Made by a program: the position numbers and the translations under genes
The notes under the pieces: generated by a model
What the model was told of the DNA's origin: nothing
What the model saw: only the letters and a program-made list of their open reading frames with translations
Database searches by the model: none
Part shown: positions 10,501 through 22,135 of the stretch, one piece after another
How the letters are laid out: every line of letters begins with the position of its first letter
Position numbering within the stretch: position 1 is the first letter of the stretch
Assembly (NCBI GenBank): GCA_020080175.1
Contig: JAGHQL010000089.1
Coordinates: forward strand, 40,642-104,641
DNA from: Glutinoglossum americanum
Taxonomy: Eukaryota; Ascomycota; Geoglossomycetes; Geoglossales; Geoglossaceae
Length of the DNA stretch: 64,000 nt
Reading direction: 5' to 3'

Positions 10501-13500
10501 TGTGAGCCAGTAGAGGAGGCACGTGAATTTTTCGGAGGAGATGTTGGAGAGGAAGGGTGGGTCTGAGAGGTCAAGGAGGGAGATTATATCTTGGTTTGGA
10601 GGGGGAGTTTGGGAGATGCTGCGGAGGTCCACACCGAGGTTTTGGGTTTCTAGGTGGAGGAGGATAAGGGGGTTGATGGGGTTGTTGTTGTGGAGGAGCG
10701 TGATTCTCTTTGGGGTCTTGCGCGTAATGGCATTGTCGGCGGTAGGCGCTATGACCATCGTGGCGTTGATTTGGTAGGGTGGCTCGTGGTCGTATATTAC
10801 GGCGCCGACACCACTAAATCCTGTGGCTTTGAGTTCATGATCCCACCGCTCGGGAGAAATATAGGGTTCGTCGTGGCGGCCGTCAGCCTCGCCGAGCCAC
10901 CACCCTGGAAGATTGCCCTACGTGGCAGTTCGCTTTAGTGTGCATTTCAGAGGTCAGCGGGGAGTACTGTGGGGTTTACCATGATGTAATTTAGACTCTT
11001 GGTAGCTAGATGGGGGTACGGACTCAGCAGAGGCCATGCGGAATACGTTTCGTTGCGTCAATAAATGTGTGGTTTAACCTACCGGTGCAAAGCTCTTGTA
11101 GAACCAGTCGACCGTTAGGACTGATTAGCTTCCGTACATTCCGGAGTGTTTGGCTAATGCTAGGGGTAGCATGAATAACCTATGTGTATTATGAAATAGG
11201 TAAGCGATGAATCCTGAGGTATTGGGGAAAGCAGGAGCGTAGTACATTCGGTGCTAGAATTAGATCATAGCTATGAGCCTCAAACCCTTGTTCGGACGGA
11301 TCCTTGGCGATATCTAGAGTGGCAAATTCCATATTTCGAGCGTGCTTGAATCTTTCTTTAGCAGCAATGAAGAACCCAGCTGAGATGTCAGTATACGTAT
11401 ACGTGGAATACATTCGCGCGCCATTCGGAGATGTAAGGTCTTTGAGCACAGTCGCTGTCGTCGTGCCGGTCCCAGCCCCGATCTCGAGAATCTTGAGGTT
11501 CGGTTTCCCGTGGCTGACTAGGTGTAGGAAGTCTAAAGTTTCCGCGGCTGGCAAAGCTGTAGACTTCGGTGAGGGTGTTGTCTTTGAGGAGAAGGTCGAG
11601 TGGATTTGTGTGACCATCGAAGATGCTCTCTGTGACGTTGAAGACTCGAAGGATAGCGTCTCCGATAGCGAAAGCGTCTGTTTGTTGGACTTCACTATGA
11701 GCTACGCAGATCAGGGCTCTGCGGTCTTGAGACGTGAGAGCCAGGAGCTTGTAGGCGTCAGGGATGAGAGAGTATTCCCCGCGCTCGGCACGGGCTACCT
11801 GGGTGTTAATCCAGGAGCGGTATTTCGAGATATGGTCGGAACCTGGGTGGCGGAAAGAAAGCCTTTGTCTTGCTTCAATCATACAAAGGAGGGCGAGTTT
11901 CTCGAGGAGGAGGTAGAGGCCCTTGGCGTTCTTACGGGGTCGGATCAGGTCCCTGGGGGAGACGAAATCAATGTCGGGTTTCCAATCGAGTTCCGCTGCG
12001 CCATGGGGATCTGTGTCTCCCTCCGTAGAGTCGGTGCCTCTATCTAGTGGTGACAGTTTGAGGCCTTTAAGGCGGAATACAACTTCCCCTTCTGATACCG
12101 CGGTGGCGCCTCCAGTGGCGGAGCCTCCGGGTGTGGGTGATACTGTTGCTTTTGCTCTTATTGTAGACGACGTCCGGCGGATATAGAGTTCGTCGATGTA
12201 AGTTGGCATGTAGAGCTTGTCAACTAGGCGTGGCAAGCCTTTCGCTGCTGCGATGCTGAAAAGCTGAAGGCATTGGTCCATCGCCACTGGGTGGATTTGA
12301 TATGCTGCATCTTCTGTCGCCATACCATTTGGGATCGTTCCTACGGCAGTTTGGTTCTTTACATCCGTGGAAGTGCGCGTTAGGCCCACGAACGTGGGTC
12401 CGTAGTTCAATCCGACCCTTTTCGTTGTCTGATACCATTTCTCAGGTTGCACTTCCCTAATGAGAGTCCCAATATCGGGCTTGACGTCACCGTCGGTGGG
12501 TGCATGGGTCGGGCCTTCCCTGGCCTGCCCAAAGCAGCGTTTTGTCCATGTAGCTCCATTGGAGGATGAGATTGAAAAGTTGTACCACGCTGAGTCTAGA
12601 CTGTCAGTCAAGCGAACAGGGCTGAGATTGGTTATCATTTCCGTCGCTTTCGACTCGAGAAGCACCAAGGATGTCTTGATGACAACGTGTCTCATTGTGT
12701 AGTCGTGGGAACCGGTAAGCTGGCGGACGGCCTCACCGACCATGCCAATATATCCTGCAGCCGGAAAGACGACATCATCGAGTACGACATGGTCGCGAAT
12801 CCACGGCGCGTCTTCCAAACAGAGCATGTTCCTCCAGGTCGGGTTAAGGTCGGTGCCTTCTAGAACTCGCGAACCTAAGATGCCGTGGCGGAGGGATTTG
12901 CGCAACCTCTGGTCCCGAGCCATCCGGCTTTCGTTCCAGTATTGCTTGTCGTGGTGCCGTGGGTAACATGGAAGGTTGGTTAAGACGGCTCCGCCGGGTG
13001 TAATTGCGGGAAAGTGGAGGGGGACACCCTGAAGGTACAATTGCCCCGCCGTCTTCAGCAAACATTCGACACTATCTGAACCTCTCACCATTGTTGGAAT
13101 ATGGGAGGCGTTCTCTATCTTCGCAGTTTTGAATATCTGCCTTAAGGGACCTGCAAGGGCAGGATTGGGACCAACTTCGATAAAGAGCATGGCGCCCTGT
13201 GGCGACTCATTCAGCAGAGTTTCGACAGCAGATTTGAAGAGCACGGGGGACTCTAGATTCTGCCGCCAGTAGTTCGAGCCCAGTGGGTTTGGCCCGTTAA
13301 CCTGGCAGCCGGTGACGCTTGAATAAAATGGAAGACTTGGCCTGCTACTAGTAATATGGTTGGCGAGTAGGGACTCGTAGAGCTCCCCGCATGATTTCAT
13401 ATGATCTAGGCTACCATTAGCATTGACTCCAGTGCTGTCGCTAACTAGATCTTACGGGAATGATAAGCCATATCCACATGGAGCCGACCAACAAAAGTCT

Positions 13501-16153
13501 CAGGCTGCTCCTCTTTAAGCTGCGCAACTATGGTATCAAGTGGCTGCTTATCCCCGGATAACGTAACGCTACTTGGACTATTCTCGCATGCCACCACCAC
13601 CCCCTCGACGAGGTATGGTAAAACCTCCTCTCGACTAAGTCCCACAGCAGCCATACCTCCGGCCTGTAGGCACTCTTTTGTGACCTGCCCACGATAGTAC
13701 GCAATGATGATACCTTCTGCCAGAGTGATGGCATTGCAGGCATAAGCGGCTGCGATCTCCCCACTAGAATGACCAATTACAGCGGTAGGTAAGACTCCCC
13801 AGGTTCGGAGGAGGTTCACGAGTGCCACTTGAACGGCGGTGCACAGTGGCTGCGAGAACTCGGCCTTGTGGAGACGGCTGGACGTTTGGCCTTTCAAGAG
13901 CTCATCTAGACCCGATTAGCGGCGCCTTTGGGCAAATGATAAGGAAACTAACCCTCAATGGTCCAGCCTGGCGGGGGCGACAACTCAGCAAGTATGTCGT
14001 CCATCGCCTTGATGTCGCCGCGGAATGCTGGGCACTCTTCCATCAATTCCATGCCCATCTGTGCCCACTGGGCGCCTTGCCCAGTGAAGACAAAGGCGAC
14101 TCCCGTAGGTGCTCCGGGTTTGGTAAATGGCGATAAGTCGAGTGGTTGGCCCCCGTTGGTAACGCAGAGAGCCGGGTGCTGGAGATGTCCCCTTCGAGCG
14201 GCCAGTGTGTATGCCATATCGCCCGACGAAGCAGTATTCTGCTTTATGTAAGCCTGGTAGTTGTCAACTAGTTTGCGAAGAGAATCCGGACGGTTAGCAG
14301 AAAAGACGAGGAGATAAGAGCGGGAAGAGCCCTTCCAGAATCGCGACGCATTGGAACAGGGGGTGAGAGATGCGGCAGAATCAAGGATAGCCTAGTTGTA
14401 ACCCCACCATGTCAGTTCTAATACCACCCTTAGCGTTCCAGGCGCTGACAGCAGCTTACATGGGCGTTGGCACCTTCAATGCCAAACGAGTTTACGATGG
14501 AGTCCGAGACGGCAGGTTGCAACGTAAGTACCTCGCTTATGTATTTTAGTGGAAAAGATACTTAATTCTTCACTTTTTCAAAGTCCTATAAATAAAACTA
14601 CCACTGTTTAAGCTATAAAAGAATTATTGTTTATACTAATGTGATGTGTGTAGATAGAAAAAAAAATAGGATTGGTATTATATGCAATTTTGAGGCCACA
14701 AACCCTTTATTTGTATTCTACTGTTCTTTGCTATACAACCAACTTGCATACAATTGCGAAAAATTTTCTAAAGTCACTACTTCTGCTAATTAAACAACAA
14801 CAGCATATTCCAATTATTCTAAATCTTGGTAACCATTGGTGCCTGCATCCTAGTACCTATTGCTTGTACTTTGAATATGAAGAGTTCATGTCTGTAGAAT
14901 TTGTTGTGGGTTTGGCGAGGTTGACGTTGCGACCGGCCACCTGTTGCAACCGCCCATCTTGGACTCTAGTGCTAGGACAGCTCTGATGACGCTGGTAATT
15001 CCGGGGGCGCCTTCGGGGTGGCCTACGTTGGGCTTGACCTAGTAGCAAGAAACAGGGCGCTAGCTTTGCCTCACCACAATAAAACAGGCTACGGAACGAA
15101 CGGATCCAATAAAAACGCCGCTTTTCCCGAAAACGTTGGCAACGGCTTGGGTCTCCAAAGTGTCCCCAGTGGGCGTGGCGGTGCCGTGGCATTCTACAAG
15201 AGCCGTCTTGGAGAAGTCCCGGAACCCAGCAATGCGGTATGCACGACGTATCGGCGCCTCGTGGCTCTCTGAAATCGGATACGCGATGGTGTTTTGCCAT
15301 CACAGTTAGTGGCTGTGGCTCGAATGACAGCACAAATTGGGTCGCCATCGCGGATCGCTTGGTCCGACCTCTTTATGTAGAGGGCATTGACGGCTTCTCC
15401 TCGGGCATAGCCGCCGGCTCGAGCATCAAAGCTCTTGCAAGAGCCAGTCGCTAGCAAGATGCCCTGCTCATGCATGGCAATGGCCATAGCAGGGGATATG
15501 ATAAGATCCGTCCCGCCAGCGATCGCGGAAGAGCATTCGCTAGCGTAGAGCGCCTAGCAAGCCATATGCAGGCAGTTCAAACCTGAAGAACACCCAGTTT
15601 TGATGGCCATACTGTCCCGTATTAGCTTGGTGCTCTAAAAGGCTGGGGGGGCATGCCTTGGGCCTTTGAAGTCATATTCATAGGATAGGAGACGCGGTTC
15701 CTAGGCACGGAGTCCCCATACCAGTGATGTGGTACATTCCCACTTCCTGGGTGTCTTTGGCGCGGAGATCCAACCAATTCTCTCCGAAGGCGCCAACATA
15801 GCAGCCGATGTTCTCCCCCCGCCATTTTGCCTGGCCCGCGTTTTCTAAGCAATCCCACACGACTTCTAGCAGTAGTCTCTGTTGCAGGTCAAGCCTCTCT
15901 GCCTCTACCCTGCTCATAAAGAAGAAGGATGTGTCCAAGTGCTGTAAGTCAGTATCTTGGTGGAAGTACCTTGTCTCGTATTTGTTTGTCTCGGTGCAGA
16001 AGGCGTCGGCGGTATAGTGGTCTTCTGGAGCGCAACACTGGCCGTCCTTTTTGTTGGCGAGAAGGTCCCAGAAGGAGTCGCAGCTGTTAACGCCACCAAG
16101 GAGCCACATTGCCATACGACAGCGGCTATAGGTGGGAGAGGCTCGCTAGCCAT
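7597..16153 (-). pseudogene. Highly reducing type I polyketide synthase, KS domain disrupted
   Basis: Domain order from the start at 16153: KS (to ~14400), AT (~14340-13000; GQGAQW, GHSSGE), DH (~12960-11980), C-methyltransferase (~11800-10880; ILEIGAGTG), ER (~10080-9000), KR (~8960-8200; GGLGGLG, YASANTF) and ACP (~7880-7660; GVDSL carrying the phosphopantetheine serine), ending at a normal stop. At least ten short GT-AG introns are needed to join the frames, for example 15101-15039 and 14459-14392. The KS carries a frameshift just after the start (~16115), frameshifts and an apparent 5-bp duplication near 15680-15725, an in-frame TAG at 15554-15556, a small deletion near 15286, and a MITE at 14500-14966 that replaces roughly 40 codons before the KS terminus. 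The catalytic TGCSS motif survives near 15590. The methyltransferase has a one-base frameshift near 11545. In the DH His motif (HVVLDDVVFP) the usual Gly is Asp. The product is unknown; the gene cannot encode a working synthase as it stands. Confidence 0.92.
14500..14966. mobile_element. MITE copy inserted in the PKS ketosynthase
   Basis: The left end GAGTCCGAGACGGCAGG continues to AAGTACCTCGCTT, matching the element at 6282-6656. The inward-read right end begins GAGTCCAAGATGGGCGG and has a GGTTGCAAC block shared with the left end. The interior is AT-rich and non-coding. TA flanks the right end (14967-14968), but TG sits at the left (14498-14499), so no clean target duplication remains. KS sequence is missing between the codons on either side, so insertion was accompanied or followed by a host deletion. 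Confidence 0.75.
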
Positions 16154-19100
16154 ATTGTACTAAGGGTCACCTTGAGTAAGTTAGCTATCATCCGCTGCCT
16201 CTTCCTATCGCGCGGTCCTATCCATACCGGCTACTTCCCCGCTAAAAGAAAACCGGTAGCTCGCGATGCTTTGGTAGCCGGAAAAGCTGCCTGTGAAGCA
16301 ACATGTCTTTAATACAGGATATCAGTGATCACCAGACAGTAGATCCTTTGGAATTCGTGATGGCGTGAGAGTTGGGTCCGGCCATGTAGAGACGCTGAGA
16401 AGTCGGCTGCCCTGACCTTCTGCTACCCGATTATGATATACATCACCAACATGCAATGTGACGCGGCGGTTCCACGACGCATTGGCCTCGGCGCATATCA
16501 AGGATCCCCACGTTAGAATATGTGGACCTCCGTCCTCGACTTTCCGAACTGGGCCGATGCATGAACCGTTTAATCAACCACGACTACCCCATAAGGCCAC
16601 TTCTGCTACAAGAAAGTCGTCAACCTTTGTTGCGGAATGCTAAGGTACTGCTTCGTGGCACCCCTGTTGAGCTGATGGCGCCCCTTAGTAGCTAAGTGGC
16701 GGCACCACCTCAGCTGCTATGGTATGATTAATATCGGTGGAACCGATATGTTTTCAGGCTGGCCGAAGGATGGCCGGAGCTGCCGCAAGCCGGCAAAAAG
16801 GGGCCGCAGAGCAGCCAGCCACCTATATAGCTTCATATCACATAGCCAGCATTTTGGGTAGTTGCGAGCGATTTGATTAATTGACTCCTATCCATTGTTT
16901 ACATAGTCTATATGATTCTAGCTACCATTTCCCGTATCGAGCATAACCTCTAACAAACCTAAAACTGCCTGCTCGATTCAAGGGTTTTGTGACCAAGTGG
17001 ATAGATCGGATAATGCAGAACTGAAACCGGGCCAAAACGGACCCACCGGGAAAGCCAGTGACTTGGAGTGGCCGCGTGCAGTCACGTCTTTTGCAGGCAG
17101 TTGTGAGATTACTGAGGTAAAACGGTTGTTAGGGTTGCTGGTGATAGGCCCGAAAGGCTCTTACTAATGACCTGCATAGCACACGGCATATGTGCGGCCC
17201 TGCGTGCACAAAATTGCATATAATTTAACCTCGTGCGCCGATTGCGAGTTATGGGCACCGGCTATATGGAACAGCCTGTTTTGCCTTAGAACCATACGTC
17301 GGGACAGCCTCGGGCGACCTCGGAACTTGGGTTCTGAGGTGTCGTACATGGTCTTGAGCTTCACGGTAGGTCTCTGGTCTGAAGCAAATCGCCTTCTCGG
17401 TTTCAAAATACACCCGTTAGAGATGTTGGCTAGAACCCGCCGATAGCCGTAGATCCCGTGCCCTTGTCAGAAAAACTCCACAAACCGGCTGGATATTACT
17501 AGCTCCGAGACAGCAATCCTAGCTTAACCAATCGACCCAACCCCGCGGCGTGCGTCGCCAGCGCGAATCAACAGTGCAGTAAAATAGATTCCCATGCCGG
17601 CAGTGTACCAAAATGGGTATGGCAGTATCTGCGATCTCCAACGATGTGGCCGCCTAAATCAATTTATCTATTTATCTGTCGTGCCTCACCCTGTACCTTA
17701 CAAAGTAGAGCGTTTTCGGGCCGTCGCCTGGGCACTGGATCCTATCTCATGGGATCTCTGGGGTATTCCCGCTATCGGATCTCAACGGCCGCAGCTCTCG
17801 GAACGGATTAAGCTTTTGTTAGGCTAAGTGGTTGATGTGAGAAGGAATCCAGCAACTATGGTTAACTTCAATATCGGCCGATATGTCAGATCATCCCATA
17901 TCCAAACCCGCGGCGGCAGTTCATTCTGTCGTTAAACTCGCTAATCTCAGATCCGCCATCAAGCGTAGTCTACGCTGGTTTAAATGCTTCGCAAGGCGTG
18001 TACATACCATCCAACTAGCGACTGAAAGCTAGGACCGATCACGCATTTGGCTATTCGCCTTTGGCTACAACTTACTAGTCTTACTCGCTAGGGTATGGCT
18101 GTAGTGACTGTCTGAGACGGGTTCGAGCAACACAATAGCTCTATCGGTGGGGGTGTGCTTTCAAAGACGGTGTCGGGGTAAAGCAGGCATTCCACGGGTT
18201 TAAGGCATGATGAGGACGGAGCTGCTGTTGGCATTTACAAAGGCTCTGCCTTATAGAGTACATCGTCGGGTAGGGTACGGAGGCGCCAATTAACAGACCA
18301 GTTTGTGCAGCTACACTCTTCCTAACTAGGTCAGGTGTACTTCTCACATGCCCCTCAAAATTAAGTACGTACCTAACTTGGGTGCGCCTCTGGCAATAGC
18401 TAGGTCTAGTAAAGTGAGTTCCTAGTACTTGGTTTCTTAGTTGTCTAGGGCAATACTCAAATTGAGCAATTCTGCCACAAACAGGGTAGTTTGTCAGCAA
18501 TGCTACGCATTGCGCAGCACTCCTTATGCTTGGGATATCATTTCTTCCTTTGGAACACGGTCTTGGCAGAGATAGCTGCAATAACCCTCCTCCTGCGTCA
18601 CGGCCGAGCGCTTGGCTGGGTCTTACTACCCTAGGACATAATACCACCCGAAATAGCTAAGATAGATGATCCGATCGCTGTCCCTGGAGGTTCATCATGT
18701 GATTCGTCCGGATGTCCATATTTAGGCCAAATTGGTTCAGAGGTGCGATTTACCCGCTTGGTGGCCAAGCTTGAACGGTTTTATAGTTCCATCGCTAATT
18801 AGGGGCCCTTTATGCGATCCTTGCGGAATAAATACCTGCGATGCACCGCTGCTAGAGCCGTGCTCTGCATCGATCACCCAGGGCTAAGAAGCCTGCCGGC
18901 TGACCTAGGATCCTTGCTTTGGCCCTGGCCTTGGAGGGCGTTTGCCGGGGTCTGCAGGATAGTTTCCTTGGATCGCGTGGCGTTAGATTGTTCTGCAGCA
19001 ACTGGGATGCACCGCCCTTGACTACGCCTCGAAGTTCGATCGAGCCTCCCCTCTCTCGTGTTTTAGGTGGAGTTTATTGTAGAGAATACCATAAGACTAT

Positions 19101-19659
19101 AGCACGGCTTCGTCGCAGATATGGGAGTTCTTCCCTCCGTTTGTTTGTATCGGACTATCCGATCCCGTAGAGGTAGGGAACGACTCAGGCAGCGCACACT
19201 CAACACTCCTAGTTGAGCGAATTCAGCGATCAGAGTTTGCGATCTAGCAAGGACCCATATCTCCGACATCTCTCACGTCTACCCTCGGCTACCCCGCAAC
19301 GCCCTTATTCAGACCGTCTGGCTCCGCAGACTCCACCTTCTGCCTCAGCGCTCACCTCTACTCGAGTCCATCTACGTTGGGGCAGAAACGGATGTCCGGT
19401 TTTCCCGAGACCCTAATTGAACCGTGACATAGGCGGCAACTAGTGAGGCCTATCAAGATTAATCACCGCCGCTCCAGAGCGATACTCGCTTCCCCAGGTA
19501 CGTTCTAACCAGAATACCTCCCGATATGTGGAACACATCTGCAGGAAAACCTCAGCTAAGCCCCAACTGGGTCTCGCATAAGTGCATAAGTGACTGCATA
19601 GCCCAAGCGCCAAGGGAAATAGGCTATTTCCCGTTTGATCAGGCTCGCCAGGCCCACTA
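16154..19659. other. Intergenic between PKS and MFS gene
   Basis: A 3.5-kb divergent spacer between the minus-strand PKS and the plus-strand transporter. It should hold both promoters. A perfect palindrome at 16731-16749 is the only regulatory-looking site seen. Short ORFs on both strands show no domain, no family-like frame and no convincing splice pairs. Decayed coding DNA may lie here but cannot be identified by eye. Confidence 0.5.
16731..16749. promoter_or_regulatory. Palindrome with CGG-N5-CCG, possible Zn2Cys6 site
   Basis: The 19 bp ATATCGGT-GGA-ACCGATAT form perfect 8-bp arms. The core is CGGTGGAACCG, an everted/inverted CGG pair of the kind bound by fungal Zn2Cys6 dimers. It lies about 580 bp upstream of the PKS start codon. 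The role in cluster regulation is inference. Confidence 0.4.
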
Positions 19660-21540
19660 ATGGAATCCTCAGCTGATGCCGAAATCCCGCAGACGCCACG
19701 ATTGATATCAGTATCCGTCACCCAGCCAAAAAGGCTAACCGTCGATCTGCCCGCTGGGTTTGTCGCAAGGACGTTTCTCGGGATTGAAGACAAACAAGAC
19801 CCTAATGACCTCAATGCAGCAGCTGAAAGCAAGGAAGAGCAATGGAAACCCAGACGGCCAGAGTACCTTGTTATGGCTACTCTCTCATTCATATCTTTGC
19901 TGGTAGCACTTGACGCGACGGTGCTTATTCCCGCGCTGCCAGTAGGTCCCACACATCCCACAAACGGGTAGAAGAGAGGGTGACTCTAATCGTGCTGAAA
20001 GGTGATCTCGCATTCGTTAAACGGATCAGCCATCGAAACTTTCTGGGCAGGAACGTCGTACCTCCTGGCCTCAACGGTCTTCCAGCCTACCCTCTCAGCC
20101 CTCTCGGACATATTTGGTCGTCGGGAGCTGCTCCTGGTGTCAATATCACTTTTCACACTAGGCACTGTAGTTGCATGCGTGGCCACAAACTTTACGCAGC
20201 TCCTGGCTGGTCGATCTGTGCAAGGAATCGGTGGAGGTGGCATCATCGCTATGGTTCTGGTCATCTTCACGGATATTGTCCCTCTGCGACAGCGGCCGAA
20301 GTATATATCGTTCGTTCAAATGGCATGGGCGCTGGGCACCGTCTCCGGACCGCTGGCTGGTGGCTTAATCGCAGAGAACACGACTTGGCGTTGGATATTC
20401 TACCTTAATTTTCCCTTTTGCGCCATCGGCCTCGTTGTGGTGTCGCTAGTTGTCAAGCTGGAAATGGCAAGATCATCCCTTAAGTCAAAGTTACTCCGCG
20501 TGGACTGGCTCGGCAGTGCGATATTCATCCCAGGCATGACGAGTTTCCTTATTGCCATCACTTGGGGTGGGGTGCAATTCCCCTGGGCGAGCGCACAGAC
20601 CTTAATCCCGCTCTTCTTAGGCGCTGCTGGGATTCTTGCAACGTTGCTCTGGGAGCGGTGGGGCGCAACCAATCCGTTTATACGGCCATTGGTGTTCAAG
20701 AGTAGGTCAGCGGTAGCTGCATACGCTGGTGCAATCATACAGGGGTTGATGGTAAGTAAAATCGCCTTACGAAATCCCCGGAGGGTTATACCGTTTTATC
20801 ACTAACCTGGCTAATTCCATCAGCTATACGGCCAATTTTACAATATCCCGCTATATCTGGAGTCCGTGCAGGGACTCTCTCTTACCATGGTTGGCGTCCA
20901 TCTGTTTCCAATTAGTTTTGCGATGCTCCCTGCAGGGGCCATGGTTGGGATTCTGGCATCGAGAACTGGTCACTTCCGATGGGCCGTCTGGAGTGGCTGG
21001 TGTGTCACGATTCTAGGCGGTGGCCTCCTCATCCTCCTAGATGCTAACACTAGGCCAGTATCGTGGCTCTTTATTTTCGTGGTCGCAGGGTTAGGACATG
21101 GCATGCTTCTCTCGGCCCAAAATATCACTGCCCAAGCCACCTGCAGTCCCCAGGATTCAGCCTTCGCTGCGGCCATGTATGCATTCATGAGGGGACTCGG
21201 AATAACGTTAGGCGTGGCAATCGGTGGCACGGTCTTTGAAAATACTCTTAGCTCCAGCCTCTCGAATGTTGGGCTTCCCAAAGAGATCTCTCAAAATGCC
21301 ACAACCTATATCCTAAAGCTTAGAACACTGCCCGTGGATTCACCTCTCAGGCTCCGCTTGCTGCAAGCGTATTCTAAGGCATTTCAAAGAGTTTTCCAGG
21401 TCATGACAGGAATAGGCCTCTTTGGCGGGTTTTTAAGCCTACTTATCGGATCTCACTCTATGGACAAGGGACTAGATTCCGGACACGTCCTGCGGAGGAA
21501 GGATCGCGATACTCACTCGGTCTGGTCGGGGTATGCCTAG
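19660..21540 (+). CDS. MFS multidrug/secondary-metabolite exporter
   Basis: Three exons, 19660-19941, 20002-20751 and 20824-21540, join in phase to 582 aa. The introns (60 and 72 nt) have GTAGGT and GTAAGT donors. A hydrophilic N-terminus of about 70 residues is followed by many hydrophobic segments, consistent with the 14-helix DHA2/DHA14 drug:H+ antiporter family. Recognisable motifs are LDATVLIPALPV in the first helix, SDIFGRRELLL (motif A), QGIGGGGI, and GTVSGPLAGGL (motif C of antiporters). The protein would sit in the plasma or vacuolar membrane and export small molecules. It is transcribed away from the PKS and is probably its cluster transporter, though the substrate cannot be read from sequence. 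Unlike the PKS, every frame and splice site looks intact. Confidence 0.94.
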
Positions 21541-22135
21541 GTCTGATGAGATGTTTAGCAACAATCTCCGATTAGAGCTAGGTTGGGTAGTGGCGTTGGG
21601 GTGGTGAAGAGGTAGCTAAGGTAAGATATTTTCCGGTACGCGGGGAAAACGTCGCCGCCTGCGCCGGTGTGCAGCGGACCCTTAGCTCTGGTCCTCAGTC
21701 TAGCCAATCTTACTCGGGCTGGTGCCTGTGTGGCGCCCGGGTATGAGCACGGCGAAGTGGGCTGCCGTTGGTGGCTATGGGGGCATTGGCCAACGCGAAG
21801 GGAACCTTACACCCACCAACCTCCGGAGGTGGAGCGCCCCACCATTTAAATCTCGGGTTTAGGGCAATCACCAGATTCCCGGTACTCATAGCGCGGTACC
21901 AATCTACGCGACCAGATGGAGTTAAATCCTAAAGATGATATATTAGAAGAAGATCAATGACATTCAACCGGTAAATGAAGACAGAAAGGCGCGAGTATGG
22001 TTGCCAAATGTAATGTAGGAGCTGAAGACTCCACCAGACAGACTTAAGAGAATGCTCCCGTGTGATGATAAAAAAATAGACTATTGCGTGGCCAGCTCAG
22101 CGAGAATGTGGGCAGGAACACCTCTGCTGCCCACT
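21541..22135. other. Intergenic between convergent genes
   Basis: This separates the 3' ends of the MFS gene and the minus-strand gene beginning at 23719. Nothing recognisable was seen apart from short random ORFs. Confidence 0.5.

Noticed and set aside
18110-18135. Possible tRNA B-box (GGTTCGAG-like)
   Set aside because: It lacks the paired T-stem and no anticodon arm could be folded upstream; no tRNA is called in the window.
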